Notes under the pieces: generated by a model
What the model saw: only the letters and a program-made list of their open reading frames with translations
Database searches by the model: none
What the model was told of the DNA's origin: nothing
Shown here: piece by piece, positions 23,001 to 33,001 of the stretch
Layout: each line of letters begins with the position of its first letter
How positions within the stretch are numbered: position 1 is the first letter of the stretch
Made by a program: the position numbers and the translations under genes
Assembly: GCA_019454045.1 (NCBI GenBank)
Contig: SKCR01029080.1
Location: 62,001 to 126,000 of the forward strand
Origin: Zanthoxylum bungeanum
Lineage: Eukaryota; Streptophyta; Magnoliopsida; Sapindales; Rutaceae
DNA length: 64,000 nt
Reading direction: 5' to 3'

Positions 23001-25807
23001 TTGTTATCTCGATGGGTTTCAATATATTCATTTATCATTGTAGAATCCAAGTCATATCAGCCATTACGTTATGTCAGTGACATTTTAATATTATTTTTTT
23101 TCTTGTAGTTGAAATTATTTTAGTGTGCTGTAATCTGATAACTTATTCTTAAAGTAGGCTCTTTAATTTTTTGATTCTTCATATTGTAACTCGTGTGAAC
23201 TTTGTGGCATTAATATATTTATGTATATTTCCATATCACTTGCAGTTCTATCATCAGTGTCAGGACTACAAGATACAGAAAAGAAATTGACTGATGGTAA
23301 TCCGGTTTTCTCTCTCCCCCGGTTATTTATATTAAGTTTTTAATTCAGGGTATACAGATACATATTGATCCTTTTATGTTTCTCTAATAGGCATCAGACT
23401 TGGTTTTCTTGTGACAAAGTATGCTACCTATTTTTGTAGGTGAACTGCTCATACTTGCTTGTGTCATATTGGTGGGCCTGTTTGCTCTGCAGCATTTTGG
23501 CACTCACAAAGTGGCTTTCATGTTCGCACCGATTATAATCTTATGGCTGATTTCAATTTTTGCCATTGGTTTGTACAACATCATATGTTGGAATCCAAAG
23601 GTTGTTTCTGCCATTTCTCCACTTTATATCATCAAGTACTTTAGAGAGACTGGTAAAAGTGGCTGGATTTCTCTTGGAGGGATCCTTCTCTGCATAACTG
23701 GTAAGGTTGGATCTGGATACACACAATCTTTACTTGGTTTTGCATCACAGTTTTACCAAATTGCTGGATAAATAGTGCAACCTGTCATATTAATATTAAC
23801 TGTGTGTTGAAGGTTTTTATTGGTTGGTTATAATTATTCAACTCCTTAAATATCAGACGATGATTAAATATTTTATGTTGCCAATACCATTGTATTTACA
23901 ACTGAGTATTTCTGGGTCTCATCAGGTACCGAAGCTATGTTTGCAGACCTTGGTCATTTCACTGCCTTGTCAATCAGGGTGAGTCAGACTCATGTTTCCG
24001 GCAACATAAGCTCTGTTGTAAATTTATATACTTTGTGGAAAACTGAACGACGTTTTACCTTTGCAGCTCGCTTTTACATTTTTCGTATACCCTTGTTTGG
24101 TAGTGCAATACATGGGTCAGGCTGCTTACTTGTCAAAAAACGTTAACCACATTCCAAACAGTTTTTATGACTCTATACCTGGTTAGTCACATTGAGAAGA
24201 AGTGAAATTACTCGTATATTCTGCTCTCAAGTTTTGAGTTTATTTAATTTTACTTTCTATCCTTCTGCTGCAGGACCTGTTTTTTGGCCCGTCTTTGTTG
24301 TTGCCACGCTTTCAGCCATTGTTGGGAGTCAGGCTATTATCACCGCTACTTTCTCTATCATCAAACAGTGCCATTCCCTTGGTTGCTTTCCACGAGTCAA
24401 GGTTGTTCATACGTCAAGACATATATATGGGCAGATATACATCCCGGAAATAAACTGGATCCTGATGATCCTTACTCTAGCTATAACTATTGGGTTTCGG
24501 GATACGACTTTAATTGGAAATGCCTATGGTATGTCTTTCTTCAACATCAGTTCCATCCCTCTGGCACCAGTGTGTTCCCTAATGCCATTAGTTTGAACTT
24601 CACATTACCCGTGCCTGCTTGTCACCATAGTTTTTTGGAGGGGACTTTGTTAGACATAACATCAGTTTCTATGGATGGCATGCGCCCTTGCCTAACGTTG
24701 CTTTTGTTTGTATATGCAGGACTTGCTTGCATTACAGTTATGTCCATCACAACGTTTCTTATGGCACTTATTATAATCTTTGTTTGGTATAAAAGTATCT
24801 TTCTGGCGGCGGTATTCCTTGTATTCTTCTTGGCCATTGAAGGTGTCTACTTATCAGCAGCTTTTATTAAAGTGCCTCAGGGAGGGTGGGTTCCTCTTGT
24901 GCTCTCATTCATCTTTATGGTTGTTATGTACATCTGGCATTATGGAACTCGCAGGAAGTACAACTTTGATTTGCACAACAAAGTTTCATTAAAATGGTTA
25001 CTTGGTCTGGGCCCCAGCCTTGGTATTGTCCGTGTGCCTGGGATTGGTCTTATATACTCAGAATTGGCTACAGGGGTCCCAGCAATCTTCTCTCACTTTG
25101 TAACAAACCTTCCAGCATTTCATAAGGTGCTAGTCTTTGTTTGTGTAAAATCAGTTCCAGTCCCATATGTTTCTCCTGAGGAACGCTTCCTTATTGGCCG
25201 TGTTTGCCCTAGGCCGTATCGTATGTATAGGTGTATAGTAAGGTATGGCTACAAAGATGTTCAACGTGATGATGGTGATTTTGAGAACCAACTCATACAA
25301 AGCATAGCAGCGTTCATCCAGATGGAAGCAGAAGAACCACAGTTCTCTAGTACCGAGTCTTCTTTGGATGGAAGGATGGCTGTTATAAGCACCAGAAATG
25401 TCCAATCGGACATGAGCTTGGTTATATCCATACAAGAAGAGGATGATATTGGTTTGAGCAGCACCATCCAAAGCAGCAAATCTTTAACTCTTCAGAGTTT
25501 GCAATCTGTTTTTGAGGAAGATAATCCAGCAAGGAGGCGGCAGGTGAGGTTTCAGTTACCATCAGATCCTGGAATGGATCCTGTAGTTAGGGAAGAGCTA
25601 ATGGATTTGATCCAGGCCAAGGAAGCCGGAGTTGCGTACATAATGGGGCACTCCTATGTGAAGGCTAGGAGATCATCCTCATTTTTGAAAAGGTTCGTGA
25701 TCGACATCTTGTATTCATTTCTTCGGAAGAATTGCAGAGGCCCTTCCGTGGCACTCAACATCCCTCACATCAGCCTCATTGAAGTTGGTATGATATACTA
25801 TGTCTAG
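20097..25807 (+). CDS. KUP3/KUP4: HAK/KUP/KT-family potassium transporter (KUP3/KUP4-TRH1 type)
   Basis: Exons by eye: 20097-20141, 21816-22056, 22138-22383, 23246-23296, 23440-23700, 23926-23978, 24067-24181, 24274-24528, 24720-25807. All introns are GT-AG; the total of 2355 nt gives 784 residues, near the family's usual length. The start [15 protein letters not shown] resembles the short serine/proline leader of KUP3/KUP4. The selectivity-region motif [13 protein letters not shown] is at residues 33-45, followed by [20 protein letters not shown], many hydrophobic segments to about residue 520, and a cytosolic tail with VGMIYYV at the end. Such proteins carry K+ across the plasma membrane or tonoplast; TRH1 is needed for root-hair growth in Arabidopsis. 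Oddity: residues 165-177 read [13 protein letters not shown], where GDG is expected. Intron 1 is 1674 bp and intron 2 only 81 bp. The exact orthologue is not settled. Confidence 0.95.
21076..21101. repeat. CT microsatellite in KUP intron 1
   Basis: An uninterrupted (TC)n run followed by a T run, inside the first intron. Confidence 0.8.
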
Positions 25808-26165
25808 TTGGATAAATTATAGAAAGGAAAAAAAATGGAAAACCGTCTTTATCATCCATGGCTACGAAGGCAATCGTACTTTCGAGAGGGCGGATGCGGA
25901 GGCATCTTGTATGTAAAATACATTCTCTTGTTGCAGGTAATTCAAGAAGAAGCTTCCTTTCTGCCGTTTTCCTATTTTTTTGGTTGATGTACAGATAATA
26001 TTGTCGTTTCATTACATGACTCTTTTTAGTGATTTTTTTCCCCTAATGAATTATGATGGATAAGAATGTCGATGAACAAGTTGATGTTTCAGCTATTTTG
26101 CTATCTTTTAGGCATATCAATGGGTTATGAATGTGCTGATTGGTTTGCTGTTACTTGTCATCGTC
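25808..26165 (+). other. KUP 3' UTR and downstream sequence
   Basis: No gene. The first ~200 bp probably contain the 3' UTR. The stretch ends at the left edge of the chromovirus; tcgtc at 26161-26165 is its likely target duplication. Confidence 0.5.
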
Positions 26166-26668
26166 TGATAAGAACTCACAGCATTTACAATGAATTGCAA
26201 ACTAATAAACACAAAAATGAAAGCATAGCACTGATTGTTTGATTGATTGATGAAGAACAAAAAAGAGGTTTCAAGATAAGTTTAGCATTTCGAGCATGTT
26301 AGGGTTTTCTCTACACAATTTTCTTAAAAAAAAACACACAACCCCTCACTAAACCTTAGAGTCCACAGGTGGCATTCTAAATAATTGACATATGGCAGTG
26401 GTCCTATCAATACTTTTGGTTAAGCCCAGCAGCAACGACAACAATATTCTCCTGCTTCAATTTCTTAGCATCACCGGCATCAACCTCTGTACTCTTCTCA
26501 TCATCACCAGCCCCTGTACTTTTCTTAGTATCAACAACATCAGTTTTCTTAGCATCCGCCTCTGTACTCTTTTTAACATCAGTAAAGTCCCCAAATTTTA
26601 TCATGACTGCAGCAATAGTTGAAGACCTTCTCTTTTGCCTGGAATACACATTAACCACAGGCCTATCA
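26166..26668 (-). repeat. Chromovirus LTR, left copy (3' LTR)
   Basis: 503 bp. It lacks about 49 bp present in the other LTR (near 31437-31485). It contains the last ~87 codons and stop of the pol frame. Confidence 0.9.
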
Positions 26669-27762
26669 TCACTCCCCTCTAAATTAGCAACCTTGTCCTC
26701 AAGGTTGAAAGACGAAAAATGTGCAGCAATAGCATCAGCTAATTCCCAACTATTATCGCACTCAGGAAGACCAGTCCATTTGGTAAGCACCTCAAAACGT
26801 CAATCCAACAAACGATGAATCTTTTTCACAGCTTCAGGTGTAATCAATAATTCAAACTCCTTATTAAGAAAATGAGGTAAAAGCTGGCTCACCACAGCTG
26901 ATGGTCCCCATAATATTGATGGTGTCACCGACTTCAATTGTGAGACATGAAATACAAGATGAATGACAACTTCCTCAGGTAATTTAAGCTTATAAGCACA
27001 TCTCCAATCTGCTCATCTATCGGAAACGATCCGTAATATATAGGGCTTAGCTTTTGATTTGGTCGTTTAGCAAGGGACTTAAACTTGTACGGTTGAAGGC
27101 GCAAATATACCAAATCACTAGGTTGGAAATGAACGTCTCTTCTCTTTTTTATCGGCAATTTGTTTCATGCGATTCTGAGCCACGATGAGGTTATTTTTTA
27201 ACACCTCCAACATGCCATTGCGATCCTTAAGAAGTAGCCTCACGTCCTCTACAAGGGGTAACTCATCAGTAAACTTTAATAGAGTAGGAGGTGGTCATCC
27301 ATACAAAGCTTCAAATGGTGTCATACCAGCAGATATATGGAAGGTGGCATTGTACCGAAATTCAGCCCACGACGCCCATTTTATCCACTTTTTTGGGTGC
27401 CCATTGACAAAGCACCTTAAATAGTCTTCTATGCATCTGTTAACAACCTATGTCTATCCGTCGGTTTGTGGATGAAAAACAATGCTCATTTTCAGCTTTG
27501 TACCAGATAATTTAAATAATTCTCCCAAAAAATGGCTCACAAAGATAATATCCTTATCCGAAACTATGGATTTTGGAAAACCATGTAATCTGACAACTTC
27601 TTTAATAAACAGCATAGCTACCTCTTTAGCTGTATAAGGGTGTCCAAGTATCAGCAAATGATAGTACTTAGTAAGACAATCCACCACAACCAACATGGTA
27701 TCAATTCCCTGAACACGTGGGAGCCTACTAATGAAATCCATGGAAATGTCATCCCAAGGCAA
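26407..27762 (-). pseudogene. Chromovirus integrase and chromodomain
   Basis: 27454-27762 is the integrase core start: WDDISMDFISRLPRVQG, MLVVVDCLTKYYHL, and SDKDIIFVSHFLGELF with the second Asp. 26934-27158 is the C-terminal part (VHFQPSDLVYLRLQPYK). 26407-26790 begins LTKWTGLPECDNSWEL and AAHFSSFNLEDKV, a chromodomain, then passes into a Lys/Asp-rich tail with KKST repeats ending LNQKY and a stop inside the LTR. The parts lie in different frames, so shifts have broken the gene. Confidence 0.88.
26669..26688 (-). promoter_or_regulatory. Chromovirus polypurine tract inside the pol frame
   Basis: The minus strand reads TTAGAGGGGAGTGA directly before the TGATAGG start of the 3' LTR. The pol reading frame passes through this tract into the LTR. 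Confidence 0.7.
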
Positions 27763-27931
27763 TTGGGGTGCAAGAAGAGGCTGAAGGAGTCATTGTGGAC
27801 TAAGAGTGGAGTATTTAACCCTTTTGGAAAATATCACAAAAAGCCACAAATTTCTTGATATCTGACCTCATACCTTCCCAAAATACTACTGCAGAAATCC
27901 TCTTGAAGGTGCGTAAATATCCCGAGTGTCC

Positions 27932-29259
27932 TCATTGGGGTGAAGTGTGAAATTCCTGTAATAGAATTGGAATTCTAGGGGATGATTTCGGGACAACTAA
28001 CCTACCATTATAGAATAAACACCCTTCTTGTAGTGAATAAGGAGTCTTCCATAGAGGGTCCATAATCGACATCTGAACCAATTCCTTAAGAGTGGGATCA
28101 AGCATTATTTCTTCCTGTAATTCAGCCAAAGATGGACAAGTAACCACTGATAAGTGAATAAAGGCAGTCAACTCTTCAGTTGGTTCCTCCTTCCTTGAAA
28201 GCACATCCGCTACCCTATTTTCTAATCTCGGCTTGTACTGAATTTCGAAGTCATAACCCAACAACTTCACTATCCATTTCTGCTGATCCTCCCCTAAGCC
28301 TCTTTGATCCAACAAGAATTTAAGGCTGCGCTGATCAGTCCTCACTATAAATTTTCAGCCCAACAGGTAGTGACGACATTTTTGTACTGCTAAAACAATC
28401 GCCATCAATTCCTTCTCGTAGATCGATTTTTCCATTGCTTAGTTAAATAAAGTATGACTCCAATAAGTTATAGGATGACCCTCCTGCATGAGTACGACAC
28501 CTAAGCCATAACCAAAAGCGTCTGCCTCCACTGTGAACTTCTTGGAGAAATCAGGGAGTGCCAGAACTGATATATTCATCATAAGTTGCTTAAGAGTGTT
28601 AAAAGCTTTCTGAGCTTCCTCATTCCAATGGAAAGAGTTCTTTTTGAGCAACTGAGTCAGGGGGGATGCTATTGTACCATAGCTATTCACAAATCTTCGA
28701 TAATAACCCGTAAGTCCAAAAATCCTCTCAATGATTTAATATTTTTTGGAGTGGGCCAAGACTTCATGCTTTCCTAATTTATTCGGATCTGCCGCGACCC
28801 CTTGGGCTGAAATTATATGGCCAAGGTAATGTATTTGGGGTTGCGCCAAGGAACATTTCCTGCCATTAACAACCAGATGATTTTTTTGTAGCACTTGAAA
28901 TGTCATCCGAAGATGTTGTAAGTGAGTTGGGAAGTCCCTACTAAACACCAAAATATTATCAAAAAAGACCAATATAAACTTCCGTAAAATGGTCGAAAAA
29001 TATCATTCATCAAGGACTTGAAGGTTGATGGGGCATTCGTCAACCCGAAAGGCATTACTAAGAATTCGTAATGACCTTCGTGAGTTCGAAATGTTGTTTT
29101 CTCAGTGTCTTGATCCCTTACCCGAATCTGGTGGTACCCTAACTTGAGACCCAGTTTGGAAAATATTATCGCTCCATGCAACTCATTTAACAGCTCATCT
29201 ATAACTGGAATCTGGTATTTATCTGGAATATTAATTTTATTCAGAGCTTTATAATCCAC
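27932..29259 (-). pseudogene. Chromovirus reverse transcriptase and RNase H
   Basis: Pieces at 28903-29259, 28736-28972, 28439-28690 and 27932-28345 cover RT and RNase H in order. Visible blocks: [83 protein letters not shown] and RTDQRSLKFLLDQR. Two RT catalytic aspartates are lost: FSKL is followed by G rather than D, and the FFDD block reads FFDN. A stop replaces the Trp normally found before RICVDY. Confidence 0.88.
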
Positions 29260-29406
29260 ACAAATTCTCTAACCTTCATCTTTTTTCTTAACCGAAAAAA
29301 CTGGGCTTGAATAAGGACTTACAGTTTGCTTGATGATTTATGATGATAACATATCTCTGACAATCGCTTCTATTTCAGATTTTTGATAATATGGATATTT
29401 ATAGGG

Positions 29407-30581
29407 TCACAAATTAGGGGGAGCAGCCCCCTCTCTCAGCCTGATTGCGTGATCATGTACCCTAGGTATAGATAGACATTCTTGAGGTTCAAAAATAACA
29501 GCAAATTCATTCATAACAACCTGCACTGCAAGATGAAGTGGAGCCTTATCATTGACTTCCATCGTTTCTTCTACACTGCACATTCCAAACTCCACCATGA
29601 AACCTAAGTCACCCCCTTCAATGGTCTTTAGTAAATTTTTTATTACACCAAATTTTTGAATAAGGCTGGATCTCTCTGCCATAACACAACTTGCCCATCG
29701 CATACAAATTTCATAGTAAGTTTTTGAAAATTTGTAGAGATATCCCCCAAATTTTGTAACCATGCTACCCCAAGAACCACATCCGCCATGCCAATTTCGA
29801 AACAGTGAAAAGTCTGCTGTATTTCAAAACCCTGCACAGTAAGCCCAACATCTCTACACAAGCCTCTCCCTTTAACATAAACTCCATTACCCATTTGCAC
29901 CCCAAACCTTCCGCTTCCATCAATAGGTAAATTAAGCTTCTCCACCAATTCAAGGGCTATGAAGTTGTCTGACGACTCACTATCAACCAAAACTACCACT
30001 GGATTCCCTCTAATTTCTCCTCTTAATTTCAAAAGACTATTATTAGAAGAAAACCCTAGAATGGTTTTAAGGGATAAGACAAGTGTTTCACCTTCATCTA
30101 CTTCCTCAGCTTGATTTTGAATAGCCTCTTGTTCAGATAGAACCCCACCTCCATCGTCGGTTTCGTCTTCGGCATTAACAAAGAGAGCATGAAATTTTCG
30201 ATTCGTGTATTTATGGCCATAGTGATACTTCTTATCACAGTAGAAACAAAGCCCTTGATCTCGCCTTCTCTGTGCTTCTCTCTCAGGCATGCGTCTCATA
30301 GATTCGTGTCGAGCAGCAGGAGGATTAGAATCAGACTTCCTTGAATCACACTTAGTGCGAACATAGACTGGTTTGGTGTGCTCTGTGCGTCCCAAATCAG
30401 TGACCCTATTTCCCCAAATTGGACCATGATCTAAATGACGACCAGGCCCATGGGAAGCAGGGCCCATTTGAAGCCCATGTGACAAGCCCACCAGTGACTT
30501 TACCTTCGTCTTCATCTCCCTTGCTTTGTTTAGGGCTACATTTTTTTCTTCAATCCTCTGTGCCAACTCCACCACTGCCAC
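29407..30581 (-). pseudogene. Chromovirus gag end, zinc knuckle and protease
   Basis: The 29643-30581 piece contains CFYCDKKYHYGHKY, a zinc-knuckle region whose final Cys has become Tyr. It then holds the retropepsin region VVVLVDSESSDNFIALELV, where the active-site DSG reads DSE. Later comes DVVLGVAWLQNLG. A frame change leads into 29407-29763, which ends before the RT. The frame has no ATG start, because it is separated from upstream gag by a TGA. Confidence 0.82.
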
Positions 30582-30584
30582 TAA

Positions 30585-31037
30585 TCATTTCGGTTGGGAA
30601 AAACGCAACTCAGTTTTGATTTCCTCTTGGAGCCCATTTGTAAAAGCCCGAACTAGTATCTTATCACTAATATCAAATAACAGGGCATAAACTTGTTCAA
30701 ATCTCTCTCTGTAATCATTCACTGAAGTTGTTTGGCTGAGGGCTACGAGAGTTTCATATCCCCTACCTTCTTGTGAATCACGAAACCTTGTGACTAACGC
30801 CTCATTGAAACCTACCCAAGTTGTAATCGAAGTTCGTGCATCGATCCACTGGAACCAACTGAATGCGCGACCTTCCAAGCACACAGCAACAACTTCAATC
30901 TTCTCTTCTGGTTCTACATGATTCACATTGAAATACATTTCTACCTTGAACAGCCACCTGTGGGGGTTTAGTCCATTGAAAGATTGGTAACTCCAATTTC
31001 CTCCATTTTGATTCCCCTTTACTGCCAATACTATCAT
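30585..31037 (-). pseudogene. Chromovirus gag, N-terminal part
   Basis: 151-codon piece with FNGLNPHRWLFKVEMYF, EEKIEVVAVCLEGRAFSWFQ and YRERFEQVYALL: the retrotransposon gag (capsid) pattern. It ends in TGA but the same frame continues immediately as the gag/protease piece, so this is one gene with a premature stop. Confidence 0.8.
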
Positions 31038-31230
31038 TCGTTTCTATTGTTTCTTGTGTAGATGCTTCACCCTCTACCTTGTCTTTCCCCTTATCTTTTT
31101 TTAAACATCTCCATTAATTCATATAAAGCAGCCTTGACTTCATCTATATCACCCTTTAGTGTGGCTACCTCATTTTCTAACGTTTCAGTTCTTACTTCCA
31201 TTTTTTGCTTAACCATCCCATGATTGTTAT

Positions 31231-31242
31231 GCTCTAATACCA
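31231..31242 (-). promoter_or_regulatory. Chromovirus primer-binding site
   Basis: The minus strand reads TGGTATTAGAGC three bases from the 5' LTR, an initiator tRNA-Met-type site with one change. Confidence 0.75.
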
Positions 31243-31245
31243 ATT

Positions 31246-31797
31246 TGATAAGGACTCACAGCATTTACAATGAATTGCAAACTAATAAACACAGAAATGA
31301 AAGCATATCACTGATTGTATGATTGATTGATGAAGAATAAAAAAGGGGTTTCAAGATAAGTTTAGCATTTCGAACATGCTAGGGCTCTCTCTACACAATT
31401 TCCTTTAAAAAAACACACACCCCCTCACTAAACCCCTCCTCCTCATTTAATAACAGAATTCACTAAAAATAAAAAAGAAAATGATTAGAGTCCACATGTG
31501 GAACTCTAAATAATTGACATATGGCAGTGGTCCTATCAATACTTTTGGTTAAGCTCAGCAACAACGACATCAACATTCTTCTGCTCCAATTTCTTAGCAT
31601 CACCAGCATCAGCCTCTGTACTCTTCTCACCATCACCGGCCCTTGTACTTTTCTTAGTATCAACAACATCAATCTTCTCAACATCAGCCTTTGTACTCTT
31701 TTTAACATCAGTAAAGTCCCCATATTTTATCATGACCGCAGCAATAGTTGGAGACCTTCTCTTTCGACTGGAATACACATTAACCACAGGCCTATCA
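31246..31797 (-). repeat. Chromovirus LTR, right copy (5' LTR)
   Basis: 552-bp partner of the left LTR. The frame at 31536-31797 is still open for about 86 codons and matches the pol tail encoded in the left LTR, though as part of a 5' LTR it would not be translated in pol. Confidence 0.9.
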
Positions 31798-31802
31798 TAG
31801 TC

Positions 31803-33001
31803 CATTGTGAGAGACGGTGCTATAAATAATTAATTAGTGACTGAAATTGACATGAACAAAAATAAAATCATAAAGAGAAATTTATATTTTATTGAGATCA
31901 TGATTTTAGAGTTGTGATGATAAAATATTTTTGTTTATTGTCTGTCATTTGATATTTACATACCTTTTAAACTTAATTTTATGTTAGATTATATTTTATT
32001 TTAGAAATTTTAACATTAATTTTTGTATGTTATTTTATTGTGGGTATGATTTGGAATATTTTAAGAAATAAATTTGAGTCTTGGAACAAATGTACAGAAA
32101 AGGGGAAAGAAAAGATATTTAAGGAGTTAATTGGATTTGAGTTTGGATGTGAATTGAAAAAATAAATTAAGTTAAAGATTTTTCGAATAAATGGAGGCGT
32201 CAGGGACGTAAACTGAAATTAGCCAGTCCAATCAATTGGCTTGCATGTTGAACTGTGAAGCCTATTCTTTTTTATTTATTATTATTATATCCAAATAATT
32301 TAATTGGCCAAGGGCTCCAATTTTTTCTTATTATAATATAATATTTTGATTAATGGTCTCAAAAGATTAAAATGACATTAGACCTTGAAGATGTCAGTAC
32401 TGGCTGTGAGGTGAATAATTAGAATACAAATCCAATTTAGATTGAAAGACTAATTCATGTTTACTCCCTATAGTCATCGATTCTCAAGAAGTGATTAATT
32501 TGGTTTCAAACAGTAAAAGTGATCTTTTAGATAATTTGGACATTTAATCAATTCTAAAAAATATTAGAGACTAAAGTGATATATACGCCGAGATCTTATA
32601 ATGCAATTGCTCATTCTCTATTTAAATTAGCTTGCTAGTAATCCTGTTATATACTAGTAATCATGTTATATTTTTAAGGCAATTTAATCAATGAAATAAA
32701 CCTCAACTAAAAATTCAAACTTACTTTCAGCTAAATAATAATCATAGTTCTCCCGTTACTTACTTATGAGCTGATGAAAAATTAAAAGAGGAAAAAAAAC
32801 TATTATTTACACCAACACAAACTTTTTTGTGAATTGTGAGTGCTTTTTCAGAATGATTATGATTTGTTTTTTTAAAAATTTATTTTAAAGCACTCCCAAA
32901 ATGCATACTAGCATTATTTGCTTAGCTCCAACCTTGGAGCTAGCTTACAAATAGCAACTTTTGCTATAGAAGATCATTAGAAAAAAAAAAAAGGGTTCCC
33001 A
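31803..33001. other. AT-rich spacer downstream of the RBR-like gene
   Basis: No ORF, repeat or RNA gene recognised. The right end (about 32800-33001) probably contains the 3' UTR of the minus-strand RBR-like gene. Confidence 0.5.

Larger units (their letters stand above)
26166..31797 (-). mobile_element. Chromovirus (Ty3/gypsy with chromodomain)
   Basis: A 5632-bp element with short LTRs (26166-26668 and 31246-31797; TGATAAG..CCTATCA on the plus strand). The imperfect target duplication is tcgtc/tagtc. On the minus strand: 5' LTR, Met-type primer site, gag, zinc knuckle, protease, RT, RNase H, integrase, chromodomain, polypurine tract, 3' LTR. The chromodomain makes it a chromovirus; size and short LTRs recall the Reina branch, but I do not assign it firmly. 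The coding region carries many stops and lost catalytic residues. It sits between the KUP gene and the convergently oriented RBR-like gene. Confidence 0.92.

Noticed and set aside
24192..24596. Separate ORF overlapping KUP exon 8
   Set aside because: It is exon 8 read through both neighbouring introns; splice sites and family alignment show it is part of the single transporter gene.
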